From NCBI GenBank assembly GCA_007859835.1, contig SJPJ01000001.1, forward strand, positions 2,478,318 to 2,542,317: a DNA stretch of 64,000 nucleotides, in the 5' to 3' direction. The notes under the pieces were generated by a model. It saw only the letters and a program-made list of their open reading frames with translations. It was not told the origin of the DNA and searched no databases. The first letter of the stretch is position 1. Every line of letters begins with the position of its first letter. This DNA is from Novipirellula herctigrandis (GTDB lineage Bacteria > Planctomycetota > Planctomycetia > Pirellulales > Pirellulaceae). This document shows positions 42,697 to 51,401 of the stretch, piece after piece. The position numbers and the translations under genes are program-made.

Positions 42697-43402
42697 TCAA
42701 GCCACTTTCTGCATCAAGACGATTCATCGCCCGCATTGCTGTGCCGCACTCGTTCGCAGTATTCACGATCACTATGGCGAAAACCGTCCGCTGATCCACG
42801 TCCTCGATGACGGAAAACTAGAGTTGCGATTCTCGGCCGTGTGCCCCGACGAAGCTGCAATGGTCGATCGACTGATTGAAACCGAGTACGACGTCGGACT
42901 ATCCGCTGGTCGCAATCGGCTGCTCGATGCTGGCGACACACCGATCGTCATCTTCGCCGATGACGATCATCTCGTTACGAATCAAACGCGATTGCCCGAT
43001 TTGATCGCGACGCTCAACAAGCATCACGATCTCGATTTACTCGCCACACTCAGTAACAACGAGGAGCGTCCGCGAATGATACGAGTCGACGGGAGAACTC
43101 TGCGGATCGCATTCGGCAGCTACAGACAGCATCGTTCAGTTCGCTGGTGTCATTATGTCGGCAATTGCTTTGTTGCTTATCGCGACATCCTGCAAGCGAT
43201 CCGCTGGGATGAATCTCTCAAGGTCGAAGAACACTGGGATTTCTTCTGGCGAGCCAAGATCGCAGGTATGAACGTCGCGGTCGATCTGAATCACTCGTTC
43301 AAACACGAACACGTCGACCCGCCCGGCTATCAGCGCCGACGACCGGAGTACTTGAAAGCCGGATTGGACACACACGGATTGGAGAAAGTTGTATGGAAAT
43401 GA
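42689..43402 (+). CDS. GT2-family glycosyltransferase, copy 2
   Basis: 237 aa from a GTG at 42689, after AGGAGG. TFCIKTIHRPHCCAALVRSI, VGLSAGRNRLLDAGDTPIVI, FADDDHLVTNQTRLP and WDESLKVEEHWDFFWRAKIA repeat copy 1 along its length, so the pair are paralogues. The chain ends in a HEHVDPPGYQRRRPEYLKAG block. The 8-bp overlap with the previous gene implies coupling. Confidence 0.85.
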   Translation: MRNQATFCIKTIHRPHCCAALVRSIHDHYGENRPLIHVLDDGKLELRFSAVCPDEAAMVDRLIETEYDVGLSAGRNRLLDAGDTPIVIFADDDHLVTNQTRLPDLIATLNKHHDLDLLATLSNNEERPRMIRVDGRTLRIAFGSYRQHRSVRWCHYVGNCFVAYRDILQAIRWDESLKVEEHWDFFWRAKIAGMNVAVDLNHSFKHEHVDPPGYQRRRPEYLKAGLDTHGLEKVVWK

Positions 43403-44418
43403 AACGAATCATTGCAGTCCTCGACTTGCCACCACGTCGAGCATCACCGAACGTGCGAGAAAGCTATGAGGCTGCCGCGAAACGATGGGGTGGGGAGCTG
43501 CTTTGGATTGGAGAGCACCTGCAACCTGTGCATCCGTTCTGGCAGAAGATGTTTGTCTGCGATCACGTGCATCGAAAAGTCGGGCCGGCACACGTGCTGC
43601 AACTCGACAACGACATGCTGATTCGATCGGACTGCCCTTCGCCATTTGATTTGCTGACAGCGAACCAGTTTGGATTGGTGGCCGAGCGTCAGGCTGCGAA
43701 CAATCGCATCGACAATGGCGGTTGGCAACAGCGGGCTCACGAGATTTGGGCTCGACGATGCGGCGTGCGGCCAGCACTCACTTGGCTGCATCCCAACGGA
43801 GGACTCTATCTGTATGGCACCGACATGTATGGACCGATGTTCGCTCGCATCATCCGACATTTGATTCCAACTTGGGGTGCCAGCGACCAAGCCACCGACG
43901 AATCGCTAATTATCAACCAGCTCTACAACGACCATCCTGGCTACATCAAATTCTTGCCGCCCGATTTCAACGTCAGCATGATCTACTCACCCGCATGGGC
44001 AATCAATCCCGTCATGCAATCCTATATCTATCATTTCGTCGGTCGGTCGAAGGCTCACCTTGACGCCTGTCGCTGGCAACGGCGGGATCCACTGGAGTTG
44101 CCGTTTCCTGGTAACGCTCCGGCGCAAGAACTAACTCAGCAATGGTGCGACGGCCCGCCGGCCGAATACGACATCGGCCCGATTTTTACACCACAGCTCG
44201 CCGCAAATCTTCTGGCCATCTATCCAGAATTGATTGTCACTGGTCAATGGTCCGACGATCCAGACCGATTGGATCGACGCATGCTCAGTCATACCGAGAC
44301 CGGTTCGTCGCACTTGGTGCTAACTCGCTTTCTGCTGCAGCTTGGTATTAACGCCCGACGTTTCCGCCTTCGCGTCAAGGAGGACGCTGATGCAACGCTT
44401 CAACTTGCCGGCACTTGA
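43393..44418 (+). CDS. GT-A type glycosyltransferase-like protein
   Basis: 341 aa. VLQLDNDMLIRSDCPSPFDL gives a DxD-type motif, GGLYLYGTDMYGPMFARIIR and ATDESLIINQLYNDH are typical for GT8-like transferases acting with UDP-sugars, and MQSYIYHFVGRSKAHLDACR resembles the conserved HF-G end. The C-terminal about 90 residues have no recognisable domain. It overlaps both neighbours. The family is inferred from motifs. Confidence 0.7.
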   Translation: MEMKRIIAVLDLPPRRASPNVRESYEAAAKRWGGELLWIGEHLQPVHPFWQKMFVCDHVHRKVGPAHVLQLDNDMLIRSDCPSPFDLLTANQFGLVAERQAANNRIDNGGWQQRAHEIWARRCGVRPALTWLHPNGGLYLYGTDMYGPMFARIIRHLIPTWGASDQATDESLIINQLYNDHPGYIKFLPPDFNVSMIYSPAWAINPVMQSYIYHFVGRSKAHLDACRWQRRDPLELPFPGNAPAQELTQQWCDGPPAEYDIGPIFTPQLAANLLAIYPELIVTGQWSDDPDRLDRRMLSHTETGSSHLVLTRFLLQLGINARRFRLRVKEDADATLQLAGT

Positions 44419-45199
44419 ATACCACTTGGCACACGGTTGCAATTTGTCGTGCCAGCAATGCAGCCACTACAGCGACCATCGTTTGCCGGGCGCGATGCCA
44501 ACGATCGAGCAAGCCGATGCCGACTATCAGAAGTGGTCGCATCGCCTGAATCCGACTCGGTTCGCGTTGCTCGGTGGCGAGCCATTGCTGAACTCTGCGA
44601 TTCTCGAACATATCAAGCTCGCTAGGCAACATTGGGACAGCGACTTGATGCTGGTATCCAACGGATTCTTCCTGCATCGGTTTCCCGAGCTGCCGAAAGT
44701 ACTCGTCGAAACGAGATGCCGACTCGAAGTCAGCCAGCACGGAACGCACGACGAATACGTCAAACGATTCCGCGACGTCAAACACCTCGTTTGGCGCTGG
44801 CGAGAACAGTTTCCCGGCATCTGCATCAAAATACGACAGTCACATCGCGGCTGGATGCGGCAATACAAGGTGGTCAACGGAAAACCAATGCCGTTCAGCT
44901 CACGGCCGGATGCCGCATTCAAAGTCTGCATGCAGAAGACTTGCACGCAGCTCTATGAAGGCAGGCTTTGGAAATGTCCCGCACTGGCCTACTACGCCAA
45001 GCTCGAATCCAAACTGCGTTTGCAGGACTTGCCGCAGTGGCAACTGTTCCGCGACTACCAAGCGTGTTCGCACGAAGCCACTGACGCTGAATTGCAAACC
45101 TTCCTCGAAACCAAATCCATTCTGCAGTGCGGCTTGTGCCCCAGCAAACGCACCGCATTCTCCCATCCCGATCCTTTGCAACGGAGTGCCCTGCAATGA
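44390..45199 (+). CDS. Radical SAM protein with SPASM-like C-terminus
   Basis: 269 aa from ATG 44390 (AAGGAGG six bases upstream). YHLAHGCNLSCQQCSHYS holds the CxxxCxxC 4Fe-4S motif (Cys17, 21, 24). FALLGGEPLLN and LMLVSNGFFLH fit the SAM-binding core. C-terminal cysteines (CMQKTCTQLYEGRLWKC, CGLCPSK) may hold an auxiliary cluster. Such enzymes modify peptides or sugars by radical chemistry; here a link to fibre glycans or the adjacent Pro-rich protein is inference. Its presence in a phage structural operon is unusual. Confidence 0.85.
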   Translation: MQRFNLPALEYHLAHGCNLSCQQCSHYSDHRLPGAMPTIEQADADYQKWSHRLNPTRFALLGGEPLLNSAILEHIKLARQHWDSDLMLVSNGFFLHRFPELPKVLVETRCRLEVSQHGTHDEYVKRFRDVKHLVWRWREQFPGICIKIRQSHRGWMRQYKVVNGKPMPFSSRPDAAFKVCMQKTCTQLYEGRLWKCPALAYYAKLESKLRLQDLPQWQLFRDYQACSHEATDAELQTFLETKSILQCGLCPSKRTAFSHPDPLQRSALQ

Positions 45200-45648
45200 C
45201 GTATCCTTCCGACTATCCCAAAATGCCGCCGTATCCTTTCGTGCCGCCGTTCGATCCGCCCGGAAGCGAACCGCCCTACGATCCCGAAGACGACGACGGT
45301 CCAATCGTCCTTACACCGCTGCCGTTGCCGCCACCGCCGGTGTGGCCCGACGACTATCCGCCTGGGACGCCCGATCCCGGCCCACGTCCGCCGTGGTGGC
45401 CCGACGACTACCCTTGGCCGCCTCCACCCGAAGAACCGGTTGTGATCGAGTCACCGCCGCCGATTCACGTTTGGCCGCGACTGCCGCCGGACCATCCCTA
45501 TCACGTCCCGCCCGGCTACTCGGCTCCTGACAACTTGCCGCCAGGTCACCCCGGCGAAGCCTATCCTGGCATGCCGGATTATCCCGTCGTCCATCCCGGC
45601 GATTGGGGAGATGATTGGCCGAGCTATCCAGGCTTGTACGACGATTGA
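45196..45648 (+). CDS. Pro-rich protein (150 aa)
   Basis: 150 aa, about one third Pro with Tyr, Trp, Asp and Gly: YPSDYPKMPPYPFVPPFDPP, VWPDDYPPGTPDPGPR, RLPPDHPYHVPPGYSAP. No helix or membrane segment; probably extended or polyproline II. Its ATG overlaps the radical SAM stop (ATGA), so it is a candidate substrate or structural partner. It is the last gene of the morphogenesis operon before the terminator. Confidence 0.7.
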   Translation: MTYPSDYPKMPPYPFVPPFDPPGSEPPYDPEDDDGPIVLTPLPLPPPPVWPDDYPPGTPDPGPRPPWWPDDYPWPPPPEEPVVIESPPPIHVWPRLPPDHPYHVPPGYSAPDNLPPGHPGEAYPGMPDYPVVHPGDWGDDWPSYPGLYDD

Positions 45649-45676
45649 AATTCGTAGTCACGCAAAACCTTATTAC

Positions 45677-45711
45677 ACACAAGCCAGCATCACGCTGGCT
45701 TGTGTCGTTTT
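45677..45711 (+). terminator. Rho-independent terminator at end of late operon
   Basis: A perfect 12-bp stem ACACAAGCCAGC/GCTGGCTTGTGT with loop ATCAC (45677-45705) is followed by CGTTTTG. It closes the long unit starting near 19.9 kb. Confidence 0.9.
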
Positions 45712-45795
45712 GCATCGCCGGTATTCCATTTGTTGAAGGGAATGTACAACTAGCACTTCGTAACAAAACGTTTCGTTTCAACATGGAGACGCGAA

Positions 45796-46041
45796 GTGGC
45801 CAAGAAGAAAGCAACAAAAGCAGCCGTCAAGAAAACGCCTGCCAAGAAGAAAGCATCAACGCTCAATGACATCTACGATCAGGTTGCCAGAAAAGCTGAC
45901 ACGCAAGGTGTGAAAATCAATGTCGCTGAGACCAAGCGAGTGCTTGCATGCTTTTTCGACGTGCTCGAAGACTACAAACCGGCCGATGCGTTCGACTTCG
46001 TCGCCAAAGGCCTGAAGCGCGCAGGTACTCGGCGGCGGTAA
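45796..46041 (+). CDS. Small protein with histone-tail-like N-terminus
   Basis: 81 aa beginning at GTG 45796 (GGAG eight bases upstream). The first about 20 residues are Lys/Ala rich (MAKKKATKAAVKKTPAKKK), like histone H1 or DNA-binding tails. The rest (LNDIYDQVARKADTQGVKIN, VLACFFDVLEDYKPADAFDF) is helical and ends in basic residues. A role in DNA condensation or nucleoid binding is likely but not shown. It stands alone between the late terminator and the convergent partition genes. Confidence 0.65.
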   Translation: MAKKKATKAAVKKTPAKKKASTLNDIYDQVARKADTQGVKINVAETKRVLACFFDVLEDYKPADAFDFVAKGLKRAGTRRR

Positions 46042-46057
46042 GCGGTGTTCGTCTTGA

Positions 46058-46957
46058 TCACTCTGGCTCCTTAGCTCCTTCGAGCATTCGAGACTCGGCA
46101 ACTTTTTGCAACTCAGTCAGAATCTCTGGATAAGCGTTGGCCAGATATCGAACCACGCGAGCGTTATCGAGAAGCGACTTCAGGTAGCCGACCGCGATGA
46201 CGAGGTTAAGAACGTTCTTTCCGTGGACTTCGTCGATTTGCTTGAAGTCCTTGGCCAATGCGTCCATTTCTCGTTCCATGCGTGCCATGTCGATCGACGA
46301 AAGGCCATCGACTTCGCGGGAGCTATCCTTGTCAACCAACAGTTCGGCAGGCGTCGCGGCAATCAAGCATTTCGAGTAGCTGTCCGAAAAGTTGCTCGTA
46401 GCGCACATCAACTCGGCCATCTCGATTTGTCGCATCGGAATGACCTTACGCATCTGAACGAAGGTTGCACTCGTTGCTTTCTTGCCCTTCAACAGCTCGA
46501 CAGCCTCCGGACAGATCCCAACCAGGAGGTCTCTTTTCTTTCGGATCAACGCGACGTCGATGTCAAGCACGTCGGCAATCTGGCTTTCCGAAACCCCGCT
46601 CTTGACTGCCTTCATGATCATAAAGTGTTCTTGGATTGCAGAGAGACGGTTTACCTTGTGGTTGTAGGTGAAAGCTTCGTCGTCGAGTGCGACCAAGCAT
46701 TTGACGGATTCGATCTTTAGCTCCATCAGCACTTCGTATCGAACGTTTCCGTCCAGGAGCATGAACTGTCCACGGTTTCCTTTCTCGCGATGAACAACCA
46801 GCGGTTCGATTAGCCCAATCTGTTTGATTGACGCAACGATCTGTCGATACTTCACCGTGTTCTTGGTGTTCTTTGCAATCTTCCGCATTGGAAGAATATC
46901 CGATAGCGGAATCTCGCGAACCACAGTCTCGCATGCTAGTTGTACTTTTGTGTTCAT
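46058..46957 (-). CDS. RepB/ParB-like partition protein
   Basis: 299 aa. A ParB N-terminal domain (IVASIKQIGLIEPLVVH, FMLLDGNVRYEVLMELKI) precedes an HTH-like segment (SESQIADVLDIDVALIRKKR). The C-terminal part (QMRKVIPMRQIEMAELM, ELLVDKDSSREVDG) fits the RepB C-terminal domain of plasmid partition proteins. It is the last gene of the recombinase triad and overlaps its upstream neighbour by 4 bp. In this setting it probably serves DNA binding for the recombinase or its regulation rather than classical partition, since no ParA is present. Confidence 0.8.
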   Translation of the reverse strand: MNTKVQLACETVVREIPLSDILPMRKIAKNTKNTVKYRQIVASIKQIGLIEPLVVHREKGNRGQFMLLDGNVRYEVLMELKIESVKCLVALDDEAFTYNHKVNRLSAIQEHFMIMKAVKSGVSESQIADVLDIDVALIRKKRDLLVGICPEAVELLKGKKATSATFVQMRKVIPMRQIEMAELMCATSNFSDSYSKCLIAATPAELLVDKDSSREVDGLSSIDMARMEREMDALAKDFKQIDEVHGKNVLNLVIAVGYLKSLLDNARVVRYLANAYPEILTELQKVAESRMLEGAKEPE

Positions 46958-47841
46958 GTGAGACGGCCTTTCCGACTGAGTTCGGTCGCCAGATAGGCTG
47001 GCATGGTGTCCAGTTCCTCCGATCGCAGAAGTTCGACAAACTTCTGGTCCTCAACAAGCTGTCGAATGGCTGAGACGACAAACAACAATCGTGTTTCGCA
47101 GAGCTTCGACTTCTGGACCACCAGACGCTGTTTCGCCGACTCGGCTTGATATGTTTCCAGAAGTTTCTTCCCCGACACCACGGACTTCGCGCGTCTTGGC
47201 CCACTCCGCAACGACTTTCCATCAGTTTGTCGTTTCTCAATCAACCGTCGCGCCGCGAGAAGCTTCTTTCCACGCAGGTCGTTCGATTCGTAGGCTTCGG
47301 TCAACGCTCGTTGGATGTCATGATCGTCCGCGACCGCAATCGTCACGGCAACACTTACCGGAATCGGCCCTCGTTCCACCGCCATCACCAAGCGTTCCTC
47401 ACCTCGCTGAATCAGCTTGACGATTCCGCGAATGTAAGAAACCGCGAGATCAGTTTTCTTCGCAATATCAGCGAAAGAATATCCACGCTCTTTCAACGCT
47501 CCGATTTCATGAACCATCTCCACGCAAGAAGGCTTTCGCCGAGCCAGATTCTCCACCAAGCTCATCAACAACAGCTTGTCTTCGGAGACGTCAATCACGA
47601 TCGATGGGATTTCATTTTGCCCCAGCGTTTCATAGGCTTCGTATCTCCCTTGCCCGCAGACCAACAAAAACTCGTCATGGCTGCCCGGTTTCGGTGTGAC
47701 GGTGATCGGTTTCTTCAACCCGATGTTGGCGATGTTGTTGACGATCTGGCGAAACTTCGTCTGTCCTCGATCGCGGGGATTGACCACCGTAATCTTATCG
47801 AGGGGGATCAATTGGATTTCTTTTTCGTCGGGCGTATTCAT
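46954..47841 (-). CDS. ParB-like protein
   Basis: 295 aa. ITVVNPRDRGQTKFRQIVNN, FLLVCGQGRYEAYETLGQNE, LMSLVENLARRKPSCVEMVH and the HTH YSFADIAKKTDLAVSYIRGI are classic ParB/Spo0J features. No ParA ATPase gene is adjacent. It overlaps both triad neighbours by 4 bp (ATGA), so the three are translated together. It presumably binds DNA repeats; whether it assists excision/integration is unknown. Confidence 0.85.
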   Translation of the reverse strand: MNTPDEKEIQLIPLDKITVVNPRDRGQTKFRQIVNNIANIGLKKPITVTPKPGSHDEFLLVCGQGRYEAYETLGQNEIPSIVIDVSEDKLLLMSLVENLARRKPSCVEMVHEIGALKERGYSFADIAKKTDLAVSYIRGIVKLIQRGEERLVMAVERGPIPVSVAVTIAVADDHDIQRALTEAYESNDLRGKKLLAARRLIEKRQTDGKSLRSGPRRAKSVVSGKKLLETYQAESAKQRLVVQKSKLCETRLLFVVSAIRQLVEDQKFVELLRSEELDTMPAYLATELSRKGRLT

Positions 47842-49391
47842 GCTGCCACCTCGATTTTTCGGCGTTCGGACAACGAAGTGAAATAATCGAGACTGTCGAA
47901 TTGGTACGTGTCCAGGTAGACGCCGTTAGATTCGCACAACAGCAATCGCGGGGTTTGTATGTCCATGATCGGAAGTAGGTAATAGTCGGCTACCTGCTCG
48001 TTGGCAGCGTCCATCCGCACGAGGATCGTGATATCAGGGGCAACCTTCTGTTCGACGTTGATCATCCACCGCAGCGATCCTGCCTTGGTTTGCCGACAGC
48101 GAGATAGCACCATCGACGCACTGTATTCGCCATTGATCAGAAGCAGATCGGTGTCCACATCTTGGGTCACCGAAGCACCCGCTGCGCCCAGACGTGCCAT
48201 CACGTCTCTTATCAAGTCTGGGTGCATTTCGCGGAGCTTTTGATTGATCTCGATGTACTCGTAGTCTCGGTCAGGTTGATAGCCAGCGAGTCGATACGCC
48301 CGAATCAAGCTGCCGAACCGCGTGCGGTACGTCGAAGATGTTGGAGTGTTGTCGGCTGCGTCGATCAGGCCAGCGGACAGTGTGGGATTCTGTTCCATCA
48401 GCGACCGTAGGCAGGTAATCATCTCCTCATCGCTATAGCACTTGGCTCGCTCGCGAATGATCCCTTGTGCGGTGTAGAACAGCTCCTGACTGACGACGGC
48501 GTCGAACGCACCGTCTTTCCGAATCCAGATGTCTGGTTCGTTGCAAACGCGACGCTGTTTCAGTTTGAAGGATGTTCGGTTGTAGACATTATTGCCAATG
48601 TATTTCTCATTCGTGAGCAATTGGCGAATCGTACCGCGATTCCACAATCTCCCCAGATCTGTGTTGATCCCCTCTGAGTTCAATTGCTCTGCAATTTGTC
48701 GCTCGCGTTGTCCTTCGACGACAAACATACGATAGACGCGATTTACCGTCTCGATTTCTTGCTCCGGGCCTTTTACGAGTATGACACGATCCGTCTGCAA
48801 GCTCTTGCATTCGCCGCGAGCAAGCTGGGCCTTGGCTTCGCCTGCCTGGTCGATCAGCATTCGACGAAGCCCGAACCCGGCCGGACCACCTTGTCGGTAA
48901 CCGAGTTCGATCAATCTGCATTGCCCTTGGAAGACCTTTGTCGACAGCTCGCGACTGTACTCGCCGGCCATCGCCCGCTTAACGCTCTTGATGATCGTAG
49001 ACGTTGGCCCACCGTCGTTCTCGAACTGCTCGGCACAGTAATGCACCGAGATACCGGCCCGTTTGCAAAGATACTCGTAATAGGCGCTTTCGTCGGCGTC
49101 TTGAAACCGCCCCCAACGACTCACGTCGTAAACAAGAATCGCTTCGTAGTCGGCCACTCCATTCTGTACGTCTGCGATCAATGCCTGAAGAGATCGCCGG
49201 CCAGCGACATTCAAGCCGCTTTTTCCTTCATCGGCGTAGGTCTTCACAATCTCGAAGCTGCGCTTTTTTGCGTACTCTTGAATGATGTCGTCTTGATTGG
49301 CGGTTGAGTACTGCTGGTGTTCGGTTGACATCCGAACGTACTGCGCAGCTCGAACCAGTTTCGTTTCAGTTTGATCTGTGCTTGCATGCAT
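47838..49391 (-). CDS. Large serine recombinase
   Basis: 517 aa. The catalytic Ser is in RAAQYVRMSTEHQQYSTANQ (Ser22), followed by YADEGKSGLN, VYDVSRWGR and the GEYSRELS helix. The recombinase domain (INTDLGRLWNRGTIRQLLTN, EKYIGNNVYNRTSF) follows. Unlike typical phage integrases I see no Cys-zinc ribbon or long coiled-coil; instead the C-terminal about 200 residues are a different domain, with DLIRDVMARLGAAGASVTQD, then LLLCESNGVYLDTYQFDS. It may integrate the whole element or just the triad. The upstream region carries phased CGTTTGAT boxes. ATG 49391. Confidence 0.9.
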   Translation of the reverse strand: MHASTDQTETKLVRAAQYVRMSTEHQQYSTANQDDIIQEYAKKRSFEIVKTYADEGKSGLNVAGRRSLQALIADVQNGVADYEAILVYDVSRWGRFQDADESAYYEYLCKRAGISVHYCAEQFENDGGPTSTIIKSVKRAMAGEYSRELSTKVFQGQCRLIELGYRQGGPAGFGLRRMLIDQAGEAKAQLARGECKSLQTDRVILVKGPEQEIETVNRVYRMFVVEGQRERQIAEQLNSEGINTDLGRLWNRGTIRQLLTNEKYIGNNVYNRTSFKLKQRRVCNEPDIWIRKDGAFDAVVSQELFYTAQGIIRERAKCYSDEEMITCLRSLMEQNPTLSAGLIDAADNTPTSSTYRTRFGSLIRAYRLAGYQPDRDYEYIEINQKLREMHPDLIRDVMARLGAAGASVTQDVDTDLLLINGEYSASMVLSRCRQTKAGSLRWMINVEQKVAPDITILVRMDAANEQVADYYLLPIMDIQTPRLLLCESNGVYLDTYQFDSLDYFTSLSERRKIEVAA

Positions 49392-49472
49392 GACGGGAAC
49401 TCCTGTTCTGTTGACAAGTTGGGTGTGTTACGGCAAATAGGCCGTGCGGCTGCACCCAGTATGTCGAGTCCC

Positions 49473-49555
49473 TGTTTGATTCCCGTTTGACTATTCATGA
49501 TTCTGCGTTTGATCTGCGTTTGATTTTCAAGCAGTGATCAAACGAGTATCAAACG
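49473..49555. promoter_or_regulatory. Phased CGTTTGAT box array upstream of recombinase triad
   Basis: CGTTTGAT-like octamers start at 49473, 49484, 49506 and 49517 (plus orientation; the first two have one mismatch) and, inverted, at 49537 and 49548. Within each pair the spacing is exactly 11 bp, and the first two pairs are 33 bp apart, so they face the same side of the helix. Direct repeats 11 bp apart are the classical binding pattern of PhoB/OmpR-type winged helices, and such a gene overlaps the array. Confidence 0.65.
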
Positions 49556-49996
49556 ATAGAACCCAGAGTTGGAACCATCGATTGCGCTTGACAGCTCGGC
49601 CATGCCTCCCAGTGCGAGTCGATCTCGAAGGCGTTTTACAACTCCTCGGATACTCGAATTCTCTCTCGGGCCTCCCCAAACGTCGTCGAGCAGTACGTCA
49701 TAAGAGATAAATTGATTCGGCGAGCGAGAGATGCGTTCAAAGAATCGAAATAGAAGATTGTTGCCGAGAAAGCAGATCCGGCCTTTCCACAGAACCGACT
49801 GCGAGTTCGGGTCCACAAGCGAGTTCGGCTTGGATCCGAATAGCTGGAACGTTTGGATCGTAATCGGTTCTTCGTCGGAACCAATTTCCTGATTGAGCAG
49901 CTCGATCGCCAGTTCGAGTTGCTGAACGACGATTGCGTGGCTCGAAGCAAGTGTTGCGAGAGCTTCCCTGATCGCTCGCTTTCTTTCAATTTGCAC
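49538..49996 (-). CDS. PhoB/OmpR-type winged-helix DNA-binding protein
   Basis: 152 aa from GTG 49996 (GGGAG upstream); a TTG at 50062 would add 22 residues. The C-terminal about 95 residues (ICFLGNNLLFRFFERISRSP, ISYDVLLDDVWGG, IRGVVKRLRDRL, ending GSNSGFYRLI) form a typical OmpR/PhoB effector domain, preceded by a helical segment but no receiver domain with a phospho-Asp. The gene points toward the triad and its 3' end overlaps part of the box array, so it likely autoregulates and controls the recombinase. Binding to these boxes is inference from spacing. Confidence 0.8.
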   Translation of the reverse strand: MQIERKRAIREALATLASSHAIVVQQLELAIELLNQEIGSDEEPITIQTFQLFGSKPNSLVDPNSQSVLWKGRICFLGNNLLFRFFERISRSPNQFISYDVLLDDVWGGPRENSSIRGVVKRLRDRLALGGMAELSSAIDGSNSGFYRLILV

Positions 49997-50062
49997 AGTA
50001 GGGACTCCCGACTCTCTCGATGTAAAACAACGAGATTCGTCGCGGAATTTTGCACTCGCCAA

Positions 50063-50327
50063 ACTCTAGGCTAATTGGAAGGCGTTGCGAACGGCTTGGC
50101 TCATCCGTGAACGAGTCTCTGCAGAAATGACTTGTCTACGCATGGCGTTGCCATCATGTGCCGCCTGGATTCGAGCTGGTCAGCCGCATCTGAACACGAA
50201 TTACTTCGACAGAGCATTTTTGCTGCGAGCGTCTCTTTTAAGCTAAACGAAATCCGGAATCCCTTGCAGCTAAGGACGTCATGTGAAACGTGATCAATCG
50301 GTGAAAGTGACGGTGCTTACATTCCTA
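50063..50327. other. Intergenic region upstream of defence operon end
   Basis: About 265 bp between the winged-helix gene and the last gene of the helicase operon. I see no gene, tRNA or clear terminator. An attachment site could lie here, but no repeat with the left side was found by eye. Confidence 0.4.
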
Positions 50328-51401
50328 CTAGCGGACTTCAATCTCTGGCAACGCGGTGGATAGTAGTTCCATCGTCGAACGTGAGTCGAGAACTGAAAAT
50401 TGCTGCCATTTGCCGGTAGGCTCTCCGGCTAGTTGCAAGATTCTGATCGCTTGCTTCGGCGCAGGAAAAGTGATTTGAAGTTCGCTCGTTTCATGATCCG
50501 CGAGGATCACTTCGGGCTTTCCATTCATTCTGCCCAACGCGATGAGCAGCCAGTTCCTTAGGTCGTAGGTAGCAACCGAGTCGTTTCGGCAATTGAGAGA
50601 GATGGACCTCCCGTCACTTCCTTTGATCCGAAGTAACGAGGGAATCCAGTGATGTTCGTTCTGTCCAGGTTGAGCAGCCAAGTAGATACCATCATCAAGC
50701 TTGGATGGGGATGTCCAACGGCTGCGTTCCGGCTTACGCTCGCCTCCGAAAAACTCGCCCGACCTATGGTTTACTGCTAAAACCTTTGTCTCGCTGACAA
50801 ACAACGGACTGCCTTCCTGGTCGAGCTTGTTGAGATGCCAATTGAGAAGATCAGAGAGTGTGTCGAACTCCTGCGACGAATCAACCAACGACTTCCACTC
50901 CGGTTGCCCGAGCCAATCGTCGAACGATTGTTCACCCACTCCTATGTGGGCGAGGTCGTTTATGATGTCATCCGACGGACGAAAACGTCTCAAAAACTGG
51001 TTGGGATGATACGACGAAAAGCGATGTGTTTCCGTTGCGGTCGTTCCAAGTAGGACCGCATCCGTGTCGCTTAGTTTTATCCAACGCGACGGCATGGCAG
51101 AATAACCGCGTTGGTTCTCGACCTTCAAGTCAGCGAGCTCCCCGACGTCCACCATGCGTCCTGCTACCGATTGGATGGCCTTGTTTACGTCTCCCTCAAA
51201 ACCGGCAGCGATTAGGAAAGGTTCGATGGCTTTCCGTAGTTCACGTCGAGTCGCCAGCCCATGACGTCGTACTTCACGACGAATCAACCTGGCGATTCCC
51301 CATGGCGACGGGGCGGACTTATCGTCGTCGGATTCCAGATGGTCGGAAAGTCCGAGCTTGCCTGCGAAGCCTTCTTGATCGTAAAGCGAAATGGAGGTCA
51401 T
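50328..51401 (-). CDS. Uncharacterised protein of helicase operon (357 aa)
   Basis: 357 aa. The N-terminal about 90 residues (GIARLIRREVRRHGLATRRE, LRKAIEPFLIAAGFEG, VAGRMVDVGELADLKVENQR) look like a winged-helix DNA-binding fold. The rest includes SDDIINDLAHIGVGEQSFDD and SLNCRNDSVATYDLRNWLLI, alternating beta and helical segments without a motif I recognise. The ATG overlaps the stop of the NERD-helicase gene by one base, so it is translated with it. It may be the operon's sensor or DNA-targeting subunit; unproven. Confidence 0.7.
   Translation of the reverse strand: MTSISLYDQEGFAGKLGLSDHLESDDDKSAPSPWGIARLIRREVRRHGLATRRELRKAIEPFLIAAGFEGDVNKAIQSVAGRMVDVGELADLKVENQRGYSAMPSRWIKLSDTDAVLLGTTATETHRFSSYHPNQFLRRFRPSDDIINDLAHIGVGEQSFDDWLGQPEWKSLVDSSQEFDTLSDLLNWHLNKLDQEGSPLFVSETKVLAVNHRSGEFFGGERKPERSRWTSPSKLDDGIYLAAQPGQNEHHWIPSLLRIKGSDGRSISLNCRNDSVATYDLRNWLLIALGRMNGKPEVILADHETSELQITFPAPKQAIRILQLAGEPTGKWQQFSVLDSRSTMELLSTALPEIEVR

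Noticed and set aside
46058-47841. Plasmid partition locus (ParAB)
   Set aside because: Two ParB-like genes are present but no ParA ATPase and no obvious replication initiator nearby, so a normal partition role is not supported.
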